Shown: positions 47,153 through 55,682, counted from the stretch's first letter. The stretch is 64,000 nt of DNA from Pseudomonadota bacterium (GCA_021798835.1 JAJZBQ010000003.1:157725-221724), one strand, 5' to 3'. Notes: a model not told the origin generated them from the letters alone. Numbers and translations: made by a program.

Positions 47153-48076
47153 TTAGTAAAGACCTACACGGCGACGCAAGGTCAAGCCCATGGCCAGCAG
47201 ACCCACACCGAACAAGGCAATGGTCATGGGTTCCGGCGCATACTGCAACTTGAACTGCCCACCATTGGTGATAAAGTAACTCGTTTGGGTATTGGTCGTA
47301 CCTGCTGTACCCGTCAGAGCCAGTACCAAATTGGGATCAATGGAGTACTGATTGGGGTTAGAAGCGGTATTTGGATTGGCCGACAGATCTTCCGATGCAT
47401 TGGAAGTTACGAAAGACAGAAGAATATTCTGGTTGAATGGGTTTCCATTGGAATCCAGAAAAATATTGGAAGGTGTCAGGGTTGTGGGTGCCTGACCGGT
47501 GATCGTGACCGTCCCATTGGCCTGAGGCGTTCCGTTGGGGTTGACAAATCCACCGCCTGTATTGGGATTGCCGGTATTGGCAATGTTAAAGGTTGCGATC
47601 TGAGTTCCTGCCGTCGCCCCGTAGTTATTTGCCGCCGTCGTACCGTACACCAGAGCCGAATTGTAGTAAATCGCCAACGTACCACTGGTGAAAGTAAAGG
47701 CTCCGGTATTGATATTGGTCAGGTCAGTGGCCTGAAAATAGGCCGTCAACTGTCCGCCGCCCAGCGCCAAAGGTACCCCTCCATTCTTCTGGATGACATT
47801 GAACACGCCCACATCCGTAGACGTATAAATGCCAGGCTGATTTGTGACAGGGGTGTTAACAACATAACTCTCGCCATTGAACGACAGGTTGTTGATGCCC
47901 GTCGTCACTACGTTGGCCAACGAGGCGTAGGTAGTGGGGTAGGTAGTAGACAGCGCGTTGAGGTTCAACTGCCAGTTGGTCACATCGACACCAGCCGAGG
48001 CTTGCGTGGAGAGTGTCGCCAGAACGGTCGCCAGACCCAAAGCACTCAGATAGGTTTTGGTTTTTAGTGATTTCAT
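47153..48076 (-). CDS. PEP-CTERM surface protein, PepA (flocculation) type
   Basis: 307 residues from ATG 48076, chosen because GGAG lies seven bases upstream; an earlier ATG at 48088 lacks a site. Sec signal peptide (KSLKTKTYLSALGLATVLATL, cleavage after QASA). The mature part is Asn/Thr/Gly-rich beta structure with FTFTSGTLAIYYNS, a segment I recognise from flocculation-associated PEP-CTERM proteins. The C-terminus carries the PEP sorting signal: APEPMTIALFGVGLLAMGL then RRR. It is the only PEP-CTERM substrate in the window and so the obvious target of the XrtA at 44-46 kb. Promoter and terminator are both well defined. Confidence 0.92.
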   Translation of the reverse strand: MKSLKTKTYLSALGLATVLATLSTQASAGVDVTNWQLNLNALSTTYPTTYASLANVVTTGINNLSFNGESYVVNTPVTNQPGIYTSTDVGVFNVIQKNGGVPLALGGGQLTAYFQATDLTNINTGAFTFTSGTLAIYYNSALVYGTTAANNYGATAGTQIATFNIANTGNPNTGGGFVNPNGTPQANGTVTITGQAPTTLTPSNIFLDSNGNPFNQNILLSFVTSNASEDLSANPNTASNPNQYSIDPNLVLALTGTAGTTNTQTSYFITNGGQFKLQYAPEPMTIALFGVGLLAMGLTLRRRVGLY

Positions 48077-48143
48077 CAGTAACTCCATATTGGTCGTTTA
48101 GTTAACAGGTTGTGGCCCCACTTCCTCCACGCCCTAGTTACAA

Positions 48144-48159
48144 AGCAACACTCATGCCA
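48144..48159 (-). promoter_or_regulatory. sigma54 promoter of the PEP-CTERM gene
   Basis: On the minus strand TGGCATGAGTGTTGCT matches the -24/-12 consensus: TGGCA and TTGCT, with GG and GC ten bases apart. Transcription would start about 12 bases past the GC, near 48132, leaving a leader of about 56 bases. Expected activator: PrsR. Confidence 0.8.
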
Positions 48160-48216
48160 AAATATTAACTTCTAATAACTTGGTTTTTTACAGAAACAAT
48201 CCAAAAATTCGGGAAA

Positions 48217-48234
48217 GTGTAAAAAATTTCGACA
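48217..48234 (-). promoter_or_regulatory. Candidate PrsR (PEP-CTERM) box
   Basis: TGTCGAAATTTTTTACAC on the minus strand is an imperfect inverted repeat (TGT/ACA ends) about 60 bases upstream of the -24 element. A half copy, TGTAAAAAACC, is at 48182-48192. Location and shape fit an enhancer for PrsR; the exact consensus is recalled only roughly. Confidence 0.5.
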
Positions 48235-48239
48235 TCTTT

Positions 48240-48980
48240 CTAGCCACCTCCCCCCTCTTTTCCCTTTTTTTGTGAGGCACGCAGAGAATCCCCCAGGGTG
48301 GCAATGATCTCGGTGGCGGCCCCGATGATCTGTGTCGAGGCAAAGCCCATACGCCGCAATTCGCGATAAAAAGAACGAGCCAACAAGCGCGCCAGCGTAC
48401 CGGGATTTTCCGTGGCACGCACCATGGCATCATAATCTGCCCCATGCGCCCGTTGCAAACTGGCGGTAGCATAATGGGAGCGCAACGCCCCGCGCATCTG
48501 CACCACCTGCATGTCCCGCACCAGCACAACCGACAGCCATGCCAGAGTCTGCAATTCGTCCGACGTAAAAGTCTGAGCCACCCGACTGCGGACATTCATG
48601 ACTCCCGTCACCGTGCCATCCCGGCAAAGTGGCACGGACATCAGGCTTTTTCCGGCTTCCGGTTGTCCATGTGCCTGACTGGCAAAGGCAGATCGTTCGA
48701 TATCCTCGATCAGCAGAGGCTGGCCTGTTTCCAGCACGTGGTCAGCAATCCCCTTGTTCTGCGCTCTCTTGTGGTCATAGGCTTCCCGTGGCAAAGAACC
48801 GCAATGCGCACACAACTGCAGCCCCTCTCCGTCGAATACCATCACTGAGCCGCCCGCCGCCTCAAACGTGTCCACCAGAAAAGCCGACCAACGCTCCAGC
48901 AAGGGAGCCAGTCCATTGACACTCCCCACGGGGCCCTGCAAACGATCCAAACGATCCAGTGGCAATGACAATTCCTTCAC
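48240..48980 (-). CDS. GAF-domain protein
   Basis: 246 residues. One GAF domain (about 25-170) with SVMVFDGEGLQLCAHCGSLP, GIADHVLETGQPLLIEDIE and KSLMSVPLCRDGTVTGVMNVRS. The rest is helical, with a Lys/Gly-rich end. No catalytic or HTH output domain is seen, so it may bind a small molecule and act by protein contact. It is the last gene of the FeeM-ThiF-nitroreductase string (15 bases after the nitroreductase), suggesting that it senses the pathway product; this is inference. Confidence 0.8.
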   Translation of the reverse strand: MKELSLPLDRLDRLQGPVGSVNGLAPLLERWSAFLVDTFEAAGGSVMVFDGEGLQLCAHCGSLPREAYDHKRAQNKGIADHVLETGQPLLIEDIERSAFASQAHGQPEAGKSLMSVPLCRDGTVTGVMNVRSRVAQTFTSDELQTLAWLSVVLVRDMQVVQMRGALRSHYATASLQRAHGADYDAMVRATENPGTLARLLARSFYRELRRMGFASTQIIGAATEIIATLGDSLRASQKKGKEGGGG

Positions 48981-48995
48981 AACCGCTCCTTGAGT

Positions 48996-50087
48996 TTACG
49001 CCTTCATCTGCAACCGGGACCATGGCAAACGAATCGAGCGTGCGCTCACCGGATCTGCGTACCCGATTCTTCCCATAAACACCGCATGGCCAGCATCCTC
49101 TCCCACGATCTGCACAAATTTGTGGGTAATCCGGTCCACCAACGTCTGCGCGCCAGGTGCCTGAGACAAGCGAACCCCGCTGACTCCATACCGATAAAAA
49201 ATCAGTGGTGTCATTTCCGGTTGCAACTGCAGACCCAGCGTTGTCGCCTGTAGCCAGAAACGCTGTAGCGCACGTCCCGCCATCAGGTCATTAACCAAAG
49301 TCGAAGAACCATCCTCCGCGATCAGTACAAAGTGCGCGGAACAAGCCAACCCCGGAACGATATCCAACTCCAGGCGGGGAATCAAGGTTCCGGCCAAATA
49401 GGTGTTAAAGAACCTGACACGTTCCCAGCGCTGCATAATCCAGCGCGTCAAGCGCAGCGTCAGCGGGTCCAGTCCGATGGCCTGATCCGGAACCCGATCC
49501 TCGCTAAAGCGCACGCCCCACTCGATGATGTCGCGATGAACCGGATAGGTCTCCGGAATACTCAAACGCAGTTTTCCCGCCAGAGAGGTCAGTCGTACCA
49601 TTTCCCACCGTGCAGACAGTGTTGGATACCACCGGACACGATACCCCAAGTCCTGCACCACCGCCTCCAAACGAGCCTGGGCAGGCAATGGCAAAGGACA
49701 ATTGCGGTAGGGCCGCCGATTCACCGCACGCAGACGAATGGCATCCACCAGTGGATCTTCGCGCACCGTCTCATCGGGCGTAAAGGTCAATTCGAGGATG
49801 GGCGCATGGTCCGGTGAATCGGGACGATGCTGCCACACGACACGTTGGCCAAAGCGCCCCGCCGCCAGGATGACATTTTCCAGCAGAGCCCCCAGGGCCA
49901 TATGACTGGCCCTTCCGCCCAGATCATAAACACAATGATCACGGGTATCAAAACCATGAATATCCGCACGCCGTTCAGATATCACCGAAAACCGCCATGG
50001 CTGGGTATTGTCGCCACTGGGAGCCCATTTGGCCAACTCCAGAATTTCCTGAATCGGCGATAGTTTTTCCGCAGTCACGACGATCAC
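48996..50087 (-). CDS. Nitroreductase-family flavoprotein
   Basis: 363 residues, longer than a typical nitroreductase (about 200). N-terminal half has the FMN-binding segment AKWAPSGDNTQPWRFSV (about 19-35), and the C-terminal half RALQRFWLQATTLGLQLQPEM. The two-part organisation resembles the nitroreductases coupled to ThiF/E1 enzymes in peptide and azoline biosynthesis, which oxidise a heterocycle or reduce an imine. The start overlaps the ThiF gene (ATGA), so the two are translated together. Confidence 0.84.
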   Translation of the reverse strand: MIVVTAEKLSPIQEILELAKWAPSGDNTQPWRFSVISERRADIHGFDTRDHCVYDLGGRASHMALGALLENVILAAGRFGQRVVWQHRPDSPDHAPILELTFTPDETVREDPLVDAIRLRAVNRRPYRNCPLPLPAQARLEAVVQDLGYRVRWYPTLSARWEMVRLTSLAGKLRLSIPETYPVHRDIIEWGVRFSEDRVPDQAIGLDPLTLRLTRWIMQRWERVRFFNTYLAGTLIPRLELDIVPGLACSAHFVLIAEDGSSTLVNDLMAGRALQRFWLQATTLGLQLQPEMTPLIFYRYGVSGVRLSQAPGAQTLVDRITHKFVQIVGEDAGHAVFMGRIGYADPVSARSIRLPWSRLQMKA

Positions 50088-50953
50088 CCCAAATCGGACA
50101 GTTTCCGCAACCGTCGTTCGGCAATACGCAGGGCGATACGTTGCAAAAAATGTCGATTTCCCCCCGGTCGCCAGCAGCGAACCAGGCGGGTATGATAGGC
50201 ATCAAACTGATAACTGTACGGAGCCGCCCACACCTTGCCCCGTCCCAACAGAATCTTCAAGGCTTCCGTCGCCGCCATACCCGCACATAACTGGCAGGCC
50301 ATAACCGTGGATGGCCCGCGTTTTTCTCTCAGGTTGACCGAACTGGCCTCGACCAGATAGTCGAAATGCAACCGCCCCGGTGCCAGACCCAGCAAGAATT
50401 TGAGCGCCTTGGCCTCATCAGATGCCTTCTGGCCCCAACAAAAATAGTCCTCAAACGATATTCCCCCTGGCATGAAATTCAGTACCGCGGCTCCCATACC
50501 CAAAGGGGCCGCCGTAATCACCGGGATATTGCGCTGGGCACAGGCCTCAAAAGTCCGCTGACGCGCTGAAAAGGCAAAAAAATCCAAGCCATCCACATAG
50601 AGATCCACTCCTTCCAGAAATGCGTCGAGATTGTCAGCGGTCACCCCTTCGGGAAACACACGAACCGCCAATTCTGGATTGATGTCCTGCGCCAGTTGAT
50701 GCAATACCTCAACTTTGGGTTTTCCCACACTGGACAACGTGGCCCCCATCTGGCGATTGAAGTTATGAATCTCAAACGTGTCAAAATCCGCCACTGAAAA
50801 GCGCCCCACCCCCAGCCTCGTCAAGGTCAACAGGTGAGCACCACCCACCCCACCCATTCCTGCAATCGCCACCCGTTTTTCGCGCAGACATTGCTGCTCT
50901 TCGGGCCGCAACCATCCAATGTTGCGCGAAAAGGCGGATGCGTAATCAAACAC
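50084..50953 (-). CDS. ThiF/MoeB/E1-like adenylyltransferase
   Basis: 289 residues. Rossmann ATP site AIAGMGGVGGAHLLTLTRLGV (the first 20 residues are the core), then VADFD, the arginine-finger-like NFNRQ and the lysine of GKPKVE, all as in E1-superfamily enzymes. A single CxxC (CQLC, about 227-230) is seen rather than the two zinc pairs of MoeB/ThiF. E1-like enzymes adenylate a carboxyl end. Being sandwiched between an N-acyl amino acid synthase and a nitroreductase, its substrate may be the acyl amino acid itself rather than a ubiquitin-like protein; no such small protein gene is seen nearby. Confidence 0.84.
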   Translation of the reverse strand: MFDYASAFSRNIGWLRPEEQQCLREKRVAIAGMGGVGGAHLLTLTRLGVGRFSVADFDTFEIHNFNRQMGATLSSVGKPKVEVLHQLAQDINPELAVRVFPEGVTADNLDAFLEGVDLYVDGLDFFAFSARQRTFEACAQRNIPVITAAPLGMGAAVLNFMPGGISFEDYFCWGQKASDEAKALKFLLGLAPGRLHFDYLVEASSVNLREKRGPSTVMACQLCAGMAATEALKILLGRGKVWAAPYSYQFDAYHTRLVRCWRPGGNRHFLQRIALRIAERRLRKLSDLG

Positions 50954-50956
50954 GAG

Positions 50957-51796
50957 TCAGGCGATGCGACTGGAAAAGTGGGTAGCCTGACGCAGACGAC
51001 CCAAAATCCCATCGGAATCCCGAGCCGTCATCAGATACGGAAACAACGAACGATCCCCAGCAACTGGCTCCATCCTGCCCCCCACTTCCAGAACCCGACG
51101 ATGCAATATGTCAAAATCAATGTGCAACAACACGGACGGCGCGTTGACACGCGGACACATCCGTTCTTCGCCGATGATCTCGAAGCCCAGCATCAATTGA
51201 TAAAAGCGGGCATGCCTGGGATTGACCTCCAGCAAACCATCCGTGCAGCCAAAAAGTCCGTAGGGATACATGTAGGATACATGAAACAGCGTGGCCAGTA
51301 CGCGTTTGTTCTTGACTCTGGGGTCCATGGCCAGCCGGTTGAATTCACATAACTTCCTTCCCTGACTGCGCAGCGTGTCCAATACATCCGGATAGGTGGC
51401 ATCCGCATAGAGACCAAGTGGCGAATCGATACCCACCGAAATGGTCCCGATGATATCGGCATCATTGTCTGTGGCCAGCAAGGTCACCCGGTTGGGTTCG
51501 CCATCCAGCGGCGAGAGGCCGGAGTAACCTCTCCATTCATACATCCGGTTGATCAGGATACTGGCGGATTCGCGACGTTCTTCCGTATTGGCGAGACGTA
51601 TTCGATACTCATGTGTTTCTGTTGACAAGGGGATGGTATCCTCGACTTCCGGCATCTGATGACTCATCACCGACGACGTAGATGGAATCGACTCAAAAAA
51701 TGAAGCGATGATGTCTTCATCGCATTCATGCCCAACGTCGTACTTTGTCACCATCTGATTTGTTTGCTCCGCCTTTTGCCACGCCACATCAAACAT
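50957..51796 (-). CDS. FeeM-like N-acyl amino acid synthase (exosortase-associated acyltransferase)
   Basis: 279 residues from ATG 51796, preferred over GTG 51823 because GGGGGTGG precedes it. GNAT-like fold related to FeeM and to acyl-homoserine-lactone synthases. Conserved segments: YRIRLANTEERRESASILINRMY..RGY, ATDNDADIIGTISVGID, GRKLCEFNRLAMDP and LLEVNPRHARFYQLMLGFE. FeeM-type enzymes join a fatty acyl chain from acyl-ACP to an amino acid. Proteins of this type are known near exosortase genes, but their product has not been defined. The 71-base gap upstream separates it from ydcF; only three bases separate it from the ThiF gene. Confidence 0.85.
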   Translation of the reverse strand: MFDVAWQKAEQTNQMVTKYDVGHECDEDIIASFFESIPSTSSVMSHQMPEVEDTIPLSTETHEYRIRLANTEERRESASILINRMYEWRGYSGLSPLDGEPNRVTLLATDNDADIIGTISVGIDSPLGLYADATYPDVLDTLRSQGRKLCEFNRLAMDPRVKNKRVLATLFHVSYMYPYGLFGCTDGLLEVNPRHARFYQLMLGFEIIGEERMCPRVNAPSVLLHIDFDILHRRVLEVGGRMEPVAGDRSLFPYLMTARDSDGILGRLRQATHFSSRIA

Positions 51797-51894
51797 AATC
51801 GTCCACCCCCCACTCCCACTCACTCGGAGGAGGAAGCATAACCCAGTATTTTTATGAAATTCTTAAATGAGTATTAACGTTTTCTTAAAGCGGA

Positions 51895-52638
51895 CTATGC
51901 CCGACCCCCCGCAATATTGTCAAGACACCAGTACCAGAAAATCCCCACCCTTTCATGGAAAAAGTAGTAAAGCGACTGCAAACCCTGCGGCCCAGGCAAG
52001 AGCCCGGCTGGTGCCAGTGTCCCATCGCCATACCCTGTCCCTGCCGGAACGACATAAATTCCCAGACGCTCAAATTCCGGGATGGCACGCGGCAAATGCC
52101 AGGCGCTGGTCACCAGATAGATCCGGTGTATGCCTGCATCTTCCAGCATCCGAGCGGCATAACGGGCGTTCTCCCGTGTGGTGCGGGATTGGGTTTCCAC
52201 CCAGCGCACCGGGACACCCAACTCACGTTCCATCACGGTTTGCATGACCTGGCTTTCTGCCACCCCATAGTGTCCTGGATCGCCCCCTGACAACAGTACC
52301 GGCTTGCGCAACTGGCGGGCCAGCACAGCCCCATAGCGAAGTCGCGCCAGAGTCAGGGGTTTTGGGCTGGGGCCGTGGTATTCGCGCTGATCGCGCAACA
52401 CCCCCGCCGACAATACGACGATGGCCTCGGCCTGATCGGCAGTCAAGGGTTGATAGGGGGGTTCCCCGAGCGCCAACAGCCCATCGCTGACCCAAGGCAT
52501 GGCCCCCACCACCAGTAAAACCAGCATCGATCCGGCCAGCATTCTGCCGCACCGATGCCCGGATAACAGCCCCAACCCCAACAGAATCAATAACCCCGTG
52601 GGAGGCAACAACACGTCCAGCAACCCGGCATACACCAT
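51895..52638 (-). CDS. YdcF/SanA/ElyC-like membrane protein (DUF218)
   Basis: 247 residues. Two N-terminal membrane helices (about 5-45), then a DUF218 domain with EAIVVLSAGV, RLRYGAVLARQL, VLLSGGDPGHYGVAE and AGIHRIYLVTSAWHLPRAI. ElyC/SanA proteins affect peptidoglycan or enterobacterial common antigen handling; the function of this one is unknown. It follows the beta-helix gene by three bases. Confidence 0.83.
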   Translation of the reverse strand: MVYAGLLDVLLPPTGLLILLGLGLLSGHRCGRMLAGSMLVLLVVGAMPWVSDGLLALGEPPYQPLTADQAEAIVVLSAGVLRDQREYHGPSPKPLTLARLRYGAVLARQLRKPVLLSGGDPGHYGVAESQVMQTVMERELGVPVRWVETQSRTTRENARYAARMLEDAGIHRIYLVTSAWHLPRAIPEFERLGIYVVPAGTGYGDGTLAPAGLLPGPQGLQSLYYFFHERVGIFWYWCLDNIAGGRA

Positions 52639-52641
52639 CGA

Positions 52642-54195
52642 TCAACGGGGTCCACCGGACCATACAGATTGCTCCGCTCCCACATAACGCGGAGCACCCT
52701 TCAGTTGTTGTAACCGTCCGGGCAAGGGCATCTCGGCCTGGGGAACGATATCCCAAGGAAGGCCAGTCACCGCAACGGGAACCACATAACGCAAGGAATC
52801 CGGAACCGGTGCATTGAGGCGATAATCCTGACGCATCGGTTGATGAAACACTTCCCAGTTCACGTTCTGATCATTGGTCCGCACCAATGATCCCTGAACG
52901 TGATAATCGCCAAACCCCACCAGCAGATTATTCACCGAGGTCACCTCAACCGCTTGAGGAGCACGCAAAAACGCCCCCGCCATCGCCTTGTCGTTGACCA
53001 AGGTATTGCTGGACAACACCAGACGGTTATCCAGTTTGCCCAGTCCTTCTTCTCCATAGGAAATGACGGTGGTATTTTCAGTGTCCATGCCTTGCTGGAT
53101 AACGCTACCCAACACCAGTGCCATTCCACCATTGGGCAGATCGAGTTCATAACTGGCGCGCCCGCCGCTTTCATCGGTCAAGCGACTGTAGAGCAACACG
53201 GTTGTCAAGGCACGACTTTTGAACAGGTGCCCCACATTAGCATGGTGAAAATAACTCCCCACCACCCCCAGGAACTTGATTTTTCCGACATACAGATCGT
53301 GAGAATAACCATCCCCAGCCCCATCGTAGCCAAACTCGCTGTCTTCGATCACCAAGGATGCCTGATCATTGTCGGAGGTCAGCAGACCATTTTCACTGGC
53401 GTAGAACAAACAGTGGCGAAGCCAAAGATTTCCCTGCTCAAAACGAATGCCCGCCCCGTTCCGGTCAGCCACACGGGCATTCAAAAACCCGATCCCCTCG
53501 ATCTGGATATTTCCTCCACGAATCACCCAGATCGCTTTTCCCTCCGCGCTGTTGCCATCCGCGAACAAGCGCACTGCTCCTCCTACCGCACGAATCGTCA
53601 AGCGGTCCTGCGTCCACACCGCCGCCACATCCAGGTGATAATCCCCGGCTTCGATCTCCACCACATCCCCATCGCGGGCCGAGGCTGCTGCTACTGAAAT
53701 ACTCTGGATGGGTTGGTGCGGACCAACCCGCAACACCCGCGGGTTCACTTTGGGAGCAGGCCAGACCAGTCCCGGAAGATAGGGGCGCAACCAGCCATCC
53801 GCCTCATCTGCTGCCATCGTGGCGGCACCCCATCGAACGGGAGGGGGGGGAACATAAAATGGAGGGGGAGGTTCATCTGCAGCCAGCGACGACTCGCCCA
53901 TCAGGGTCAATATCTCTGCAAACAAGGGGCGGGTGATGCGCTCCAACCTGGGATGTCCTTCGGCGCGATGCCCCAAATAGCGCAGTATCTCCACAGTGCC
54001 GTACCCCGAGGACCATACCAGTGACAGTCCGCCGCCGCCCACTCCCAACACGATCAGGATCAAAACCCCCATCCCGGCCTTCCATCCTCCCCTGCGCGAC
54101 CGACTCTTGCCTCTCTTCAAGATTCCATCCTCCCGACGGGACACTGTGTGCACATGATACGTCATCATGGGAAGAAGATAACCTTCTCCCTTCAT
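52642..54195 (-). CDS. Membrane-anchored parallel beta-helix protein
   Basis: 517 residues. A basic N-terminus and a membrane helix (about 41-62, GMGVLILIVLGVGGGGLSLV) anchor a proline-rich linker (DEPPPPFYVPPPP) and a right-handed parallel beta-helix (about 155-440). The helix has repeated short strands such as GDVVEIEAGDYHL, IQIEGIGFLNARV, and LWLRHCLFYASENGL, as in pectate-lyase and polysaccharide-modifying folds (alginate epimerase-like). No clear catalytic residues are recognised. The start is uncertain: the ATG at 54195 has AAGGAG only two bases upstream; ATG 54165 is an alternative. It begins the minus-strand string leading to FeeM. Confidence 0.78.
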   Translation of the reverse strand: MKGEGYLLPMMTYHVHTVSRREDGILKRGKSRSRRGGWKAGMGVLILIVLGVGGGGLSLVWSSGYGTVEILRYLGHRAEGHPRLERITRPLFAEILTLMGESSLAADEPPPPFYVPPPPVRWGAATMAADEADGWLRPYLPGLVWPAPKVNPRVLRVGPHQPIQSISVAAASARDGDVVEIEAGDYHLDVAAVWTQDRLTIRAVGGAVRLFADGNSAEGKAIWVIRGGNIQIEGIGFLNARVADRNGAGIRFEQGNLWLRHCLFYASENGLLTSDNDQASLVIEDSEFGYDGAGDGYSHDLYVGKIKFLGVVGSYFHHANVGHLFKSRALTTVLLYSRLTDESGGRASYELDLPNGGMALVLGSVIQQGMDTENTTVISYGEEGLGKLDNRLVLSSNTLVNDKAMAGAFLRAPQAVEVTSVNNLLVGFGDYHVQGSLVRTNDQNVNWEVFHQPMRQDYRLNAPVPDSLRYVVPVAVTGLPWDIVPQAEMPLPGRLQQLKGAPRYVGAEQSVWSGGPR

Positions 54196-54266
54196 TTCTC
54201 CTTTTCAAATCGTTACGAATTACCCTAGAATAGCCACCATCCTGCTCACCCAGAAAGGTCTCAAAC

Positions 54267-55682
54267 ATGGCTCTCCACCCCGTGATCAGACAACGGTCTC
54301 TCTCATGGCCTGGTATTCGGGATATTCTCTTCTCCACACTTGGGTTCCTTGCCGTTGTCCTGCTGGCCTCCTGCGGCGGAGGCGGCGGAGGCGGCGGAGG
54401 CGGGGGATCCTCCTCTGGTTCTGGTACCTTGCTTTCCTCACTCTTGCCGTGGATATGGCAAAGCGGGAGCAGTACCCCCAACACCAATTCCACTACCCAG
54501 CCCTCATCCCGCATCAGTGGAGCCACCTGGACCCTCAACGGAACTCTCTGGTTGTTTGGTGGGGAAACCTACTCAGGGAATGATGCCAACGATCTGTGGA
54601 CCTATAGCCCTTCGACCCGTCAATGGACATCCTACCCTTCCACCGCGCCATCCACCGCCGGCGTATACGGCACACAAAACCAACCCAGCCTAAAAAACTG
54701 GCCCGGTGCCCGTAACGATATGATCACCTGGACCGATGCTTCAAACAATCTGTGGATGTTTGGCGGCTATGGAAGCGGTAGCAACACGCAACAAGGGAAC
54801 CTGAACGACCTGTGGAAATACACCCCCTCGACTGGCGAATGGACCTGGGTCAGCGGAAGTACAACCATCAATCAACCCAGCACCACTACCATGCCCGGCG
54901 CACGCTACGCTTCCGTCTCGTGGCTCGATCCTCAGGGAAATTTGTGGCTTTTTGGAGGAACCGGATATGCACAAAGCACCCTGACCAGCGGGGAACTCAA
55001 TGATCTCTGGAAATTTGTTCCATCAACACAGCAATGGACACTGGTCAGTGGTTCCAACACCACGCTCAATCAGGCAGGAACCGCTGCCGCCCCGGGAGCC
55101 CGACACGATGCGATTTCCTGGACCGACCCCACCACTGGACACCTATGGCTCATGGGAGGCCATGGTTACGCTCAATACAACTCCACCACCCCGGGCGAGT
55201 TGAGTGACCTGTGGGAATTCAACCCTACCACCCTGGTGTGGACCCTCCATTCCACCGCGAGCACAATCCTCAACCAACCGGGGGTGTATGGCGGAATGGG
55301 CGTACCGTCAACCCAGAACCACCCCGGTTCACGCGACAGCGCCGTATCCTGGACAGATGCTTCAGGAAACTTCTGGTTATTTGGTGGCTTTGGGTGGGAC
55401 GGCTCCGGGAACGAGGGAATTCTCAACGACCTGTGGAAATACACCCCCTCGACTGGCGAATGGACCTGGGTCAATGGTTCCAGTGTGTATGATCAGCCCG
55501 GTAGTTATGGCAGTTCCACTGGCACTCCTGGCTTCCCGGGTGCCCGCTCCAGCGCCGACTCATGGTATGTCAACGGCTCAAACGGAACCAGCGGATCGTT
55601 ATGGCTCTTTGGAGGCTGGAATACTGGAGGCAAGAATACTCCCGCCTACTACTACAACGATTTGTGGCAATATACGCCCTGA
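54267..55682 (+). CDS. Poly-glycine Kelch beta-propeller lipoprotein
   Basis: 471 residues. Lipobox LLASC (Cys36) followed directly by eleven glycines (37-47) and a Ser/Gly linker. No aspartate at +2, so outer-membrane sorting is expected. The body is six Kelch-like blades, each with an L-W-x-F-G-G motif (e.g. GTLWLFGGE, NNLWMFGGY, GNLWLFGGT, GHLWLMGGH, GNFWLFGGF, GSLWLFGGW) and a DLW...W closing strand. Probably a surface or periplasmic scaffold or a glycan-binding protein. Divergent from the beta-helix gene (71-base gap). Confidence 0.85.
   Translation: MALHPVIRQRSLSWPGIRDILFSTLGFLAVVLLASCGGGGGGGGGGGSSSGSGTLLSSLLPWIWQSGSSTPNTNSTTQPSSRISGATWTLNGTLWLFGGETYSGNDANDLWTYSPSTRQWTSYPSTAPSTAGVYGTQNQPSLKNWPGARNDMITWTDASNNLWMFGGYGSGSNTQQGNLNDLWKYTPSTGEWTWVSGSTTINQPSTTTMPGARYASVSWLDPQGNLWLFGGTGYAQSTLTSGELNDLWKFVPSTQQWTLVSGSNTTLNQAGTAAAPGARHDAISWTDPTTGHLWLMGGHGYAQYNSTTPGELSDLWEFNPTTLVWTLHSTASTILNQPGVYGGMGVPSTQNHPGSRDSAVSWTDASGNFWLFGGFGWDGSGNEGILNDLWKYTPSTGEWTWVNGSSVYDQPGSYGSSTGTPGFPGARSSADSWYVNGSNGTSGSLWLFGGWNTGGKNTPAYYYNDLWQYTP
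54804..54852 (+). repeat. 49-base exact direct repeat, copy 1 (Kelch blades)
   Basis: Identical to 55425-55473. Encodes NDLWKYTPSTGEWTWV in both blades. Exactness beyond protein need suggests recent blade duplication or gene conversion inside the Kelch gene. Confidence 0.9.
55425..55473 (+). repeat. 49-base exact direct repeat, copy 2 (Kelch blades)
   Basis: Second copy, 621 bases after copy 1, in the same reading frame. Recombination between the two would delete 207 codons (three blades) in frame. Confidence 0.9.

Noticed and set aside
47147..48067. 306-codon plus-strand frame opposite the PEP-CTERM gene
   Set aside because: The minus-strand protein has signal peptide and sorting signal; the plus frame runs through the terminator region.
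50084..50953. ThiF-like gene as molybdopterin or thiamine E1 (MoeB/ThiF)
   Set aside because: Lacks the two zinc cysteine pairs and has no ThiS/MoaD-like partner nearby; context is acyl amino acid synthase and nitroreductase.
54378..54412. GGCGGAGGC-type repeat as a possible CRISPR or microsatellite outside genes
   Set aside because: It encodes the glycine run of the Kelch lipoprotein, in frame.
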